64,000 bases of DNA from Prochilodus magdalenae. Taxonomy: Eukaryota; Chordata; Actinopteri; Characiformes; Prochilodontidae. Below the pieces are notes generated by a model. That model had not been told where the DNA came from. It saw only the letters and a program-made list of their open reading frames with translations, and did not search any database. The stretch lies in contig JAMWET010001101.1 in NCBI GenBank assembly GCA_024036415.1, positions 356,001-420,000 of the forward strand. The letters run 5' to 3'. How positions within the stretch are numbered: position 1 is the first letter of the stretch; every line of letters begins with the position of its first letter. Made by a program: the position numbers and the translations under genes. Below, piece by piece: positions 1 to 13,300 of the stretch.

Positions 1-139
1 CAATGCGGGTCAGCTTGGTGGTCTGTAGAATAAATGTCTGCCGGTTCTTAGCCAATAGTTTGGCTCTGCCGGCATTGCTGGTAAAAGGGGACATGCCCTG
101 CACTTCCTGACGAGTCATGTGACCACGAGGGGCTGCATC
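1..139 (-). CDS. mta2: mta2 exon 14 (partial, runs off the left edge)
   Basis: Residues 420-465, [20 protein letters not shown], then [20 protein letters not shown], then TKLTRI. This matches the MTA2 block [21 protein letters not shown], just before the first RBBP4-binding RAARRP-type motif, which is outside the window. Acceptor AATAG at 141-140. Confidence 0.94.
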
Positions 140-3100
140 CTATTAAAGAAGAAGTGGAGCAAGTCAGTTCGGAACCAGGCTTATATTGGACTCTGCAATA
201 ACATTTTGCAGACTAATTAACGCAAAAACAAATTTGTAGGTCAGGTATACCGAGCCAGTTCTTGTAGCACCCTCTAACTGTGTGGGGGTCTTCAGCCCAC
301 CATACTTCTTCCAGTAAATCCAGCAAGAGGCGCAGAGTCGACACTGCATGTTAGGAGGTCCCCATGCATACCACTGAGGTGATTGGGCAGCTGAAAGTGC
401 AAATTTTGAAGTGAAAGGAAGACATGCATAACAATAATCCTTGGCTGATTAAGTATCTGTATTAAGTAACTGATGTAATGCTGGGTAAAGCTGGTGAACA
501 ATGTCAAGGCAGAGTTACAATAACTAATTATGTTATGGTACTTACTGTGGCAGCTCTCACAACACAGGCCTTTCTGGAAGCCTGCAGCTCCATTCATGCC
601 AGGCTTGTTACCAGGAGTCATGATCTGGTTGGGATTGGGTTTGGTGCTGATTTAAGGAAAATAGGAATAATAAAGAAAAAAAATTATAAATCATCTGTTT
701 AAAACTTAAAACAGTAAATACATTCTGAATTTGCCTAGGTTTTTCTGTTAAAGACCATTTTTATTTTAGGCTACAAGACTAATTTACTATAAGGCTGCAG
801 CAGTCATTCATACAATCGCCATTACGAAGTGCTTTCCAGGACAGTGCGGTCAAAAATCTGGTTTCTGCCATTAAACTCAAGCAATGCAGACTAACTATAG
901 AAATATGGCTGAATACGTCGCACCCAGCTTCTCAAGAACATAGTTGTTGCTGTTACAGTAAATACTCACTAGGTGGGGATGTAAACCTGTTTCAGTTTAC
1001 TGTCTGCTTCTGCTGCCTTCAGTCTTTTCTGAAAACGAAAAAACAAAAGCATAACTTTCCAAAGTATTGACTTGTGTCCTGTATGAAAACACCACCTATA
1101 ATTATATTCCTTCCTGTCTTAATAAATAATAAAGTTAGACATTTGCATGTCCAAATGTGGCCAGGGATGTTAAACATTGGCTATTGATGGTGTACCTGCT
1201 GGATGTAACGATCCGTGGTTTTCCACATGTAGTAGAACTGAACCACACTGGCTAACGACTTCCAGGGCAACTGAGAAAACAAGAGTACACAGTCATGACA
1301 TGCCATCAAACAACACAGTTCGTGTTTGGCCACATCACAAATCAGAGCCCCTTTTCGGATCTTCAAAACATCATATATGCAAAAATAACAGACTGGTGGG
1401 ACCACAGAACAAGAGCTTGTGAACTCACAAAATCTTGGCGAATGTCGTTGAAGTCTTTTCCGTATTTCTCCAGGGCTTCTTCAAACAGCATGGCCTCAGA
1501 GGCACTCCATTCCTCCATCTCGTCACGGCACAGCACAGGCCCGCCCTGTGGCACCAGTGTGGACATGGCTTTGGCCAGGTCATAGCCATTCTTTTGCAAT
1601 GTGTCCATAGCATGGAACTGTGGGGAAAAAACGGCTGCAAATTTAATCATGTGTTCAGTCATAAAAACACACTTATATATGGAGTTTTGGACCAAAAACA
1701 GTATTATCTTTGTTTTTTGAAATGTAATTCCTCTCTCCCCTTTTCTTTTCTCTTGTCATCTGGAGAATATGGACAGAGCTAGCTAGTAGATCTAACTCTG
1801 ATGGTAACAAGGCCCATGACATCTATCAATAATACTGTGTGACACACAGTTCCCTAATAACAAATGTATAATTCCATTCTATAAGACATTCATCAAGTAG
1901 TCCACTAAAGAATGACACAGGGAATTAGCCATGTGTGTATGCATGAATGTCCTCCTACCAGTGTAATGTCTCTGGATGCAGCTGCTGCACTCATGTGCAG
2001 GCTAGGCTGGCGAATAGAGCTGCTGCAGTCCAATGCACGGGCAAACGTCCCCACAGCCCTGCAACACAAATACCAGCATTACTACTATGATAAACACCAT
2101 GTACAATCTTTTAATTTAACAAATATAGGACAAGCCCATCTGTACGTTTAGGAGAATCATAAAGAACAAATAAATAACTCATCATGTGAAAAACAGAAAT
2201 GGTCCAAATATACTGCAAATTAAATCTCTTAATTTTACTGAAAGCTATGAATGTTTTTCCTTGCATTTGGCCATCATCTGACAGATACAATCCATCACAC
2301 TTCCATGCAGTACTCCAATGACCATTAACAAGCTTATGCACTGACTCACCACTTATTAATCCACTTCAGAGACCCTGTTTAAATATGCCCAAAACTATTC
2401 TTCCAGATTTAAGCAGTCTAGCTTCTGCCAGAAAAGTTTTTTGTAAGTGCACCTGAGGATTTTTAAAATACTCTGTATATAAATAATAATTTGCTGTAAT
2501 AATAGCAAAAATGTGAACAAATTGAATTTAAAAGATGATACAAATTAATGGCCTCGTACTGTGACTAATTAACCATGCAGTTTACTAAATGGCCAACAGA
2601 TGGCAACACTACATGGAATGAAGAACTGGATAATCCCGACCGGCATGTGGAACAGAGTGACCCAAACCAACTTTGGGATAAGATTTGACATGGCATGAAA
2701 CAATATGAAATAAATTAGTTCCAAAACATAATGAGCATTTCAGCATATTCCTGGTCAAAACTGGCTCTTCAAAACAGTTTATTAAAAACAATCACCACAC
2801 ACACTCCGTTGGAAATTAACCCTGAATGAGTGATGTCTAACACTTAATGTCAGGAAAAAACACAACCACAAAACTGTGTTCTGGCCAGACAGGACTTTTA
2901 CGAGGGATCTGACAGCGGCACTTGGGGTTAAGCAGGCACAAGTGCCTGCTGAGTGGAACAATGTCATTAGATTTTCTTTTTCCTTTCACGTCCAAAAACA
3001 CACAGAAATAAAATGAAGACATTAAGCCATCTTAAACCAGCCATGATTTTCACTGGAATTCCCCATTTTAAGTGCTGTAGCTCAGCGAGGTGACCGACTT

Positions 3101-6081
3101 ATTCCTAAACAAATGAGCCAGGTACATTTTTTACCACAGTAGACAGTAAACTGCAAGTTACGTCGTCCATTTATTTATACAAGTTATACAACACAGTGTG
3201 AAATGGCGGAGATCATTTGTGGGTCTTCAGGAGAAAATGTCTGCTTACTGCAAAAATGACATGCAAGCGATCAGTAACGTCCTGTATGACCCACTACTGG
3301 CACCTCAGCGTTTTTTGGAAATTAAAGCCTAAAAAAACATAACATACTCCTACTCAGAGCTATGTTCAGCATGCTAATAAACTGGTTTAGATCCAGAAAT
3401 TTGTGGAGTTAGCATGAGCCATGAGTATGGTTCCCATAGCAACGGGAGCAAGTTGTGATCAGATGGTGAATCTGAACGCCATGACTCACCGAGCCACCAC
3501 CAGAAACTGATCTATCTGAGAGTCCTTCAGCTGGTTATCTGGGTCCCACACCTTCGTCTCCAGTTTCTCCTGTATGCGACTGTCCGATTCACCTATAATG
3601 AGACAGTGATGAATAAACAGGTTTTATCTACACTCATTTCTCAGTGTTTTACAACCCAGACTTAATCAACAGGACCATTAACTCTGAATCACACATAACT
3701 ACATTGAGTTGACCTTTTTGTATGAATTATATAGAAATATTTTTTCGCACGCACCTTCGGCCAGTTTGTCTGGGATCTCAGCCTGGTATTTGGAGCCCAC
3801 CCTAATCTCACCCTGGTCAGCAAGCAGGGTCTTCTGGACTGGGTCAAACACCAACGAATAGAAGAAACAGTCCTAGAGAACACAGCCCACACATAATGCC
3901 ATTACTGAGAGGAACAACCACTGCAATATTCCCTGTACAGCATTACACACATGACCAGTGTTGGTCATAATGCTCATGTGATTCACTCAGCGCTCTCTGT
4001 GTTGTGGTTTGCTGTTAATCTAACCAAAATTTCTTACCTCTCGCTCAAGGTAGCTTGTTAAAACATCAGTCTCATTCAGAAGTGTGACGTTGCATTTCCC
4101 CCTGCGGACAAATATTAACATAACAGAAGTTCATCTTAAGATAAAGATAAAGAATTATTTATATAATGTTTATTAGGGGTTTAATGTACATTTTATTTAA
4201 TATTTACACATAATATATGCACCCATATAACCATGTCTTCTTATATGCCCATAATACAACAATGCCTTATTATTTAAGTCATGTTGTATATAAATGATCA
4301 TGTTAAATGTTGGTTAACCAATAAATAAATAAACAAATAAAAAATGTACAGCACCATTATCAAAGTGTTTGATACATTGCTGTTTGTGAGGGCCTGTGAA
4401 GATGTTTTAAACATTATGACGGTGAGAAGGAGACTTGAACTGTTAGCATATGACCTTTGTAAGGACAATTAATTAGCGGACATAGACGTGGTGGGTGCAC
4501 ATGTGCGCATGTTTTTATGAGAGCAGGAATTACCTAATGTGTGTGGCAGGAAGAGACTCAAACTGTCGGGATAGGAACAGTTCTCTGTGTTTAAGCTGGT
4601 GTTTCTGTTGCTCACTGATTGCTGGTTGCTTGGACTCCTCCTCAAAGTCTCCTGCAGAAAGCCACACATGCATAAGTATACGTCACCACAGTTCCACAAA
4701 GCAAAATAATTCATTTTCTACTATCTATTACAACTCCTAATTCCTAAAGTCAGTTATCAGCTACAGGTGTACAAAGTGCAGGCACACTTTAACTAATAAA
4801 AAATTCTCTGGAAAAAGAAAGCAATTACATTTAGTGAAAGCACAATTCTCAATGTATAAGGATGTACTAAAAACAGATCCCCACACATTTCCACAGATGC
4901 AGTCACTGACATTGCAATGTGAAATCCCAGTGTGGCAGAAATGAGCTGGATTGTGCCAGGGGAGCAGCAACTAGAAATAATCTCCTATAATCTTAAGTGT
5001 CCACAGTAGCTTTTAATTACAAGATTTCTCAGCCTCCAAAACTTTAACATGGGGTTTAACTATTTTGTCAAATGCTAAAACCCAGAGCATATCGCCCTGA
5101 ATATTAGAAGATAGATAGATACTTTATTGATCCCAGAGGGAAATTCAGACATCCAGTAGCAGATATACAAAGTACACAGAAGTAACATGAGAAGCACAAG
5201 CTACAGTGATACAGATAAAGACAAAGATAAAATATAAAAGTGTGAAAGTATGAAAATAGAAGACAAAAAATGTAAATAAATTGATAAACAGGTAAATAAA
5301 TAAATTGATAAACAGATTAATAAATAGATAGTATTCAAGTCAATTGCACACAAATCTTATTTTTATAGACTGGACAGTCCATACTGTATTTATTGTTGCT
5401 TTAAAGAACTATTAACACTATTCTTATACATATCCATAGAAATACATGCAAATTATTTTTATTTTTTAATTATTTTAAAACCTTCAGGTCACACATGAAT
5501 TCCTCCAATATAACTTATAATCTGTTACACATATATACCCTACACAGCCTGAAGAAAAAAAAACAAACAAAAAAAAACGGAGGAACATTCCAGCCTTCTA
5601 GCAGAGGGTGCAACTGTAACAAAAAGGGAGGGGGGATAAGCTCCCTTATATCTTAAAACACCCTTGGATGATGATGTCTTTTAGGCATGAAGTTTGTGAA
5701 CATCCTTCAGTATTTCTGATGCCCATGCTCCTCATTTCACAACAAGCATGAAAAATGAATAAAGTCTCATGTTATGTGCGAGAGGCTCTGTGAGGTGAGA
5801 CCTGATGAGACTATCAGAGGATCTGAGAAGACTCCACCCCTGCACTAAGCCAGAGGAAACCCCGCCAGTGAGTGGGCGGGGTCACTCACCACACCCCTCT
5901 TCATTAACCCCTCCTGCCACTCCAGTGTCCCCCCTCGGCCAGCCAGTCCCTGTCAAATTTACTAGGAAACCCTGTGCACAAACCTGAGGTGCCCATCCCC
6001 CACTGAGTAACAACCCCGCCCCCAACACACACGACAAAGTCAGTCTCACAGGCGTGCATACGCGGTCTCTTTCTCTCTCAG

Positions 6082-6117
<36 letters not shown>

Positions 6118-7345
6118 TTTGACAAAGACACCAGCGAGTTAGTATTAACCCTTTCTTTGCCAGGCCCTGGCAGGTCCCATGAAGGCTCTTTTGTTCGGAG
6201 AGCCGAGACTGTGGGCTTAGGGCCAACAGAGGACAAGCTCACATTAGCCCAGACAGAGGAGGGGGAAATTTGGGGGGTCTGGAGGATGGGGAGGAAAAAA
6301 AAATAGAAGGGAGCGGGAAGAAGGTAGCCTCAGTGGGTGGGACAGATCCCAGGTTTGCTGTAACAGCACTATGTTAAACCACCATGCAGGACTGAACCCA
6401 GTGCCCGAAAGAGCAGTAAAGCAATGAACATTAAAAGGTGCAGTAGTGCAAAGTTGTGGAACAACATACCAATGCCCCGATTCCCTTAAACACCCAAAGA
6501 AACTTTGCCCTGCTTTGGGATGGTGGTCTGCTTAATTCATTTAACCTTCAGTAAAAAAAGCATTTGGGTTTTAGGTATAGTTCATTAAGAATGAGAGAAA
6601 ACTGATGGTACATCTACCACTGAGGCACCTCAAAGAACTGCGTATAGACTAAGTGGTTTTATTGCTTTACAGTATTTACATAAATGCCCCCCCAACACCC
6701 CGCCCAATCCAACGTGCAACCTATAATCTTATACATAAGCTATGAACTTGAGCCCTGCTGGAAATTACTCTGTGTAAAGACATTACCATCAGCTCAAGAA
6801 CAAACCAATGAAAACCTAGTTTAGGTTCGTTCAGAGGGTCTTTACACACAGAATACATTTCACTCCTCTGTTTTAGGTTCTAACTTCACTAATTGGTCAA
6901 TTACAAAGAGTCTTGACACAACAAACCAGTGTGTAAGAAATGCACACTGAACGCACTAGCAGCCGATTGGACAATAGCGCATCACACCATTATGCTATTG
7001 ATACAAATTTAAGAATTGTTACTAAGTTGAATTTTACAAACACAGTATTCAAAAATATAAATAAATAAAACTGTCTTTGTTTAAAAACTGGCACTAGTGA
7101 CTTGTTTGTGTATTCTCTTTCATTCCATGTCTATTTTATATACAGCAGTCAAGTAGAGACAGCAGAGTTTAGTTATGGCAGTCAGCATATGCAAGATTAT
7201 TACAAACAATGCACCAATTATACATATACTTGTGAGATTGCACAGCTCCAGCCATTTTCACAATACACAACGAACGTCATGAATTCAAAGTTTTGAGATT
7301 TAATAAATTTGAAAAGACAAAACAGAACCTATAGTGCAATAGTGT

Positions 7346-7398
<53 letters not shown>

Positions 7399-10300
7399 AC
7401 ACTAATAAACATTATAGTAAGATTAATAATCACAAATAGTGATTCATTTAAATGTTTCTTAAACTATCAAATCCAGTTTAAACAGTCTTAATATGCTCAC
7501 TTTGTAATCAAATATGTAACCAGTGTTCTTTTATTACTGGCTAATATTCACTATATTAAGTTTGTCATAGCATAGTTTATCATAACGCTAAATATTACCA
7601 CAGTGCCCACCCATATTTAGAATTCAAGAAAACTGTGTGTATATGTTGACATATGCCACAAAAGCCATAACAGATTGTCAAATCAACCACTGTTAGTGCA
7701 ACTCATGTTTAATTAATACGCTTAATAAACATATTTAGACCGATTTATTCACAGGAACCACAGAAACCAAGAAAGGAACAGAAAGTAGTCAAGGGTCTAA
7801 TCTTAACAACCAATCCATCATATCTGACAATTACGACACGCTTGCCTTTTATAATAGTTCTAGAAATATGAAAAGCAAAGGACCAAATAACCCTTTTTTA
7901 GAAAGTCAGAAATATTGAGAAACTTCTGTTACATCCAATAAGACAAACATCAAACTGCAGTCTTCCGTATTACATGCTAGGCTAATGCCAGCTCATGAGC
8001 TGCAAAGCAAAACTGCAGTGCTGCTTCTTTTCTAGCCACTTTTAGACCTCTGAGGTTGTGTGCCATTTTGTACCCGCAGTGTGTTTCGCACATTTCACCT
8101 CCTGAACGTGTCTGGGTCCTCCGAATTACACACATCCAAAAAAAAGGCACTACACAACTCAAGTAATCAGTTAATACCAGGACCAATACAGATAAGCCTG
8201 TGTATTTTATTTTGAATTTCTACACTTTAGTGTGAGCTTCCAAAAGTAGGCCATCATGCTCAAAATTAGTTACTTTACTGCTCCACATAAACACATAACT
8301 AATATCACATCACAACAACTATAACCCCACAGTATAGCTTTAACACCATTACACAGCAACTTCAGCTACTCAAACGAGAGCTTACTGTGGTCAAAAAAGA
8401 TACTTTACAAATCTCCCTGGTTTGTGCAAGGTTATCCAATACGTTCCAGTCAATTCCAGTAGATAGGAATAGTGGACATGCTTGTTTAGCAATATCCACA
8501 TTTCAATTATACCAAACACTTAGAATAAAACAGAGTGCGATATGGACACTACTTGTACCTCCAGCAGACAGAAACAGTGTTAATAGCTAATCATAAAAGT
8601 CATGACTAATGTCCTGTAGATAATATGCTGTATTACTGAACTATCAATACTTTATTCTTATTATTTAACATTATTCTTGAGCAACAATCAAAAACAACAC
8701 TCTGTTGGTATATTCTATTGCAGTTTCTGCCTGACAGAAAAAGGTTGCAGTACTCACTGGCATTGCTGTCTGCAAGAGTGTTGAGATTGCCAGATATATC
8801 TCTTCTCCTGAAGAGACACACCACCTTAGCTTCTACATTTCCATTGGCCGTCTGCAAAAGTCAATCGACAGGTAAGTTGAACTATACAAAGGAAATACTA
8901 TTACACCAAAGGCAACATTTTAAAAGCTTAAACAATATTTAATTCGTTTCTAGACCAATCATCTATCACAAAGAGCCATAATCAGTATGTTAACAGTTAA
9001 GAGAATGTTTGATAATGAAACAGCAATTCCAACAACATACAGTTATATGTAATAACTCTCCTGGGTTCTCTTTCAGGGACGTGCTAACCACTCCACCAAC
9101 AAAATAAACGAAATGTTATTTCAGTGGCCGTTTAAACATGTCCACTTTACTAAAAAAAAAATTAATAAAAATATTTTGAATGAGTAACCAATCAAAACAT
9201 GCATATGTTAATAAGCTAGTTCAGGCTTTGCTAATTAATACCTGATGGCACTCTTAGTCTTCGGTTCCACCATCACACTACTCTAATGAACAGGCAAAAT
9301 GGTTTACAGTGGAGATTTTGGAAAGTAGGAACCACTGGCACGCATTCTCACGCACACTTCATCTGCCGTCGTATGCGGTTCTCCAAAGAAGTATGAGAGG
9401 GTTACATAAATGCATTTTAATCCCTGCTCTGAGAGGCAGTCTAATGTCATTCTCTACGTTATATAAGAGCCTCCAAAGGCAGGATCCTCGACTACAAACA
9501 CACTGCAAGCTCTCTAACGGCGATATGCTTAACATGAACTTGTGAAGATTAAGTTGGTTAGATCAAACACGTTTAAGAGTGTGAAGGGAGTGCTGATTAC
9601 AAAAAGAGGTTCAGAAATTAAAAATTCCAATTTAACATTCAGAACCACCAGATAACAACAAAGCCAAACCGTAATATAGTGAAGTAGCCTAGCTAGGTTC
9701 AATATGCATATTTTATGGTTCAATCAAACCCACCTTGTTAAGTTCTTCTATTCTCCGGATCAGGTAGGGGTTGCTGGATGAGTTTTCGAAGTACACATAA
9801 TCTGTAAATAGAGGTAAAAAAAAAATGGAGGGGTGGGGTAGAGAAGGGAAGTTAGTTCATGAAGACATCTTAACCACAAACATTACAGCACAGTCTGTTC
9901 TAAAAGTTATGTTCACAATGCTGTAAATATCCCACATGACCCTTCACCTTCACAAACACAACACTATTGTAAAAAGGTTTTCCTTTTACAGGTCAATTTA
10001 ACATTTAATGACGAATGGTAGTCACATCAGTCACATGATCAAACACCATTTTTTCTGCTAGATTCTCAAATAGTTTGAACATCTCTCCTGAGCTGTAACC
10101 GCTAAAGTGTTGTGGTGACGTTTGATACTTTTCATCTCCACAATCTCATCTATTTGCCCATTCAATTACTGTGTTTAAACAGCAGGGCCACATCTTATTC
10201 AGACAACATACACATCCTAATATGACAATTATTACATAACGGGCTGACCATCTCGAAAATTGTCCATAGCTTCTAAAACAGGACACAATGAACAAAAAGG

Positions 10301-13300
10301 AAGCAATTACACTGACAATCTCAAGCATTTCTATGGCAATTCATGCTTTCAATTCATTGATTATGAATTCTACTTCATAATCAGGATAGGCCTACTAATA
10401 AAAACACTGTTGATGTTATAAAGCGTAAAGAAACACAGAATACAGTATTTTTACCCCATTTCTGATCTGCCATGCATTACAAAAGAAACACATCAAAATG
10501 GTCTATAGTTCAGTATTGATCACTGACAAGTAGCATAAATGATCAATACATAACACATGGAAAACGCCTAAGACTAAATGCCACATCTTCAGTGCAGATT
10601 TAATTTCCAAAGTTCTGATTGATATTACATTTTTCAATACGTATTTAGAGGTGGATGATATGGAAAACTTTATAATACTTTAAGACACACTCACGATACA
10701 TGTCATAATATATCAAAAAATACAAATGTATGACAAAAACCTGGCCTAACCTAGTGCACTGAATCCAGTTAAGGACTAATTTTGCTCTCTTTAAAAGTAA
10801 ACATGCACTGTTTTATGATAAATTTATTACAATTTTGCTGTTCATCTCCAAGTTTTGAAATTGCTGAACTTTTAATATGAATGGATCTGAGAAAAGGCGA
10901 ACATTTAACAGAAACAATCACTGGAAATTACTGTTATTTTTTATTTATACTGTATCTCTGGACAAATGTTTTCTAATTACAAAGTCAACAAGCTAGAAAA
11001 AAGTAAATATTACAGATGCCTAACAGAACATTACAAGATAATGGGAAGTGTGTGTGTTTCTCTTTCAAATGATGTTGTTCAGTATAAGTTAATCTTCAGG
11101 ACAAACATGTAAATGGTAATATAAGGCTGAATAAGCATGGCATAAGGGTGACAAGCGGCTATCCTAATCAATAATGAGAGAAACTATGATCACAGTCATA
11201 AACAAAACACATGAACAACCTTCTGCTGTTTCACAGCCAGTTAATACAGAGAGGAATTCTGATAATGATCTTGGTTGTCAAACAGCTTTCTTGTTTTCGT
11301 TCAGCCATGTTGTTAGCCCCTTCCCACAGGGACAAATTAAAATGGAGGTCTCTTCAGGTTCATGTGTTTTATCACAGTGAGTGGCAGTGAGAAAAGACAG
11401 GGCTGCAGATCAATACTTCCCCCTCAAAGAGAACATGCACTAGCTGTAGAGAATATGGCCTCACAGAACTGCAGATTTTGTAAGGCTGATACCAGTTTCA
11501 AGGGAATAATAATAAAATAAATCAAAATAATCTGATTAATCTAATACAGTATTTGTATTTTGTGTTGCAGTGGTTTTATTTCAACAGTGCTTTGGTGATC
11601 TGTATGATTGCCTGTTCTTCATAGTCACCCTTTCTAAAGTCAACCAGCAAAAACTCCAAAAATAAATAAATAAATAAATAAAAAATAAAGTCATAAATAA
11701 TGCAATACATTAACCCTGGGAAAAACTACCCAGAATTCTCTGTGTGCTGATTCCGGTCTGTTTATTACTCTTATATCAGCTCTGCTTCTTATTTTCTATC
11801 AGATAAAGGAGTTTTGAACTCCAGTTATGAAGGACTGGTGTCCAGCACAATAAGGAATCAAACACTGAGGCTACGATGACTACAGAGGAGCAGGGTCTTT
11901 CCTTTATGTGCCTGTTTCACTATATACTGTATCTACAGCAGGATGAAAGTTGTATTGCACCCGTAGTGGAAAAGTGCTTGGTTTTTATAACCCTTGATAT
12001 CTGAACAAAGCATGAATGGAGATTATGAATTGCTTGTCTAATGTACCTTGTAGAAACCGTAAAACAGTTCTATATGGCTGACATGCTGACATGTTGCTGC
12101 TCAATCATGTATAACCTGACCAGCAGGTTAGTTTAAAAAAAAAAAAAAGTCATACCTATATTCATATGATATTGTGCAGTATATGCCAAAGATAAATATT
12201 AATATGCTGTAATTTATGCTGAATCCGTTTCACAGCTCTTGGTAGATGTCTTAATGATCTAAAGCGGATTCTCACTTTCTAACAGCCCTGTACAATAACG
12301 ATATACAGTGAGCATGATTACGAGGTTCTTTTTCCCGCAAAATTATCTTCGTAATGTTTATTTACACACATATTTCTTCTAATATAAACAGATATTTTAA
12401 AAGTGTAAATGTTTTATATAATGCAATATCATAATATTGTAGAGCATAATAAAAAGGTTAGGCAGTGATACATTACTAACACTTGTCTAAACCCTTATGA
12501 CAATTAGGATTCATCAACAATGGCTGATATTCTCCAAGGGATATACCCATCGGGCTCTAGTACAGCACACGGTGCATTTCTAGTTTATACTGCAGTAAAA
12601 ACTAGTACAGAAACGTCATTACTTTAATATGATTTGGGACCAGAAAGTACCTTTAAGTTAGTTTGACAGCGCTATTGGACTGTGTTAGAACAGCGGCCCT
12701 TCAGAGTTAATTCATGCAGCATCTACTCACTTCTCTCTTCGATGCCAGAGCACATATCTGCTTCCAGCTGCACAATTATCCACGTTCTACTTCAAGAAGG
12801 CTTAAACTTAAACCCTGCAGGACTGGTGCCATCACTCGTCACTGTTGCCTGTGGAGTGTGTATATACACTGCAATAGTCAAGACTAAGAATCAAATGGAG
12901 TCAGTCCATCTATCCAGGCTCTTTAGAAAACTCACCTAAATTAAAAACAAAGACCAGGAAAACCCTCCAACTTGTTCATTAGGTAACATTCCCCCCACCC
13001 CACAAGATCATTTACAAATCTCCAGGAATTATTTCCTGGTTGGTGGTTGCATAACTAGTCCTCATCATAAAACAGGGAAACAGGAAGTAATCAATAGTCT
13101 CTCCAGCCACTCTAGAGCTCTGGACTTGCACACAAAAGGTTTTTGTGTTGGATTACTAAGAGGTTTAGGAAGCAAACCAAGTGTCATGTTTGATGAGGGG
13201 TCGGAAGGGGTCTTCTACACAAGGTGTTTTCTTGTTTGTAGATGATGTTGCAACATGGTATTTGTCACAGAGGTAGGCCGTTTCTGGTCCTCATCATAGG

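Larger units (their letters stand above)
4652..8757 (-). other. mta2 intron 3 with repeats
   Basis: A 4.1 kb intron. It holds a LINE 3'-tail fragment (5,110-5,340), a GC-rich patch with a GGGCGGGG box (about 5,800-6,300), and CT/CA and CA microsatellites. No further mta2 exon is needed, because exons 3 and 4 join in frame. Confidence 0.75.

Noticed and set aside
970..1028. Apparent TAG stop at the end of mta2 exon 11
   Set aside because: The G of TAG is the first base of the GTGAGT donor; splicing to exon 12 yields TAC (Tyr) and the family sequence continues.
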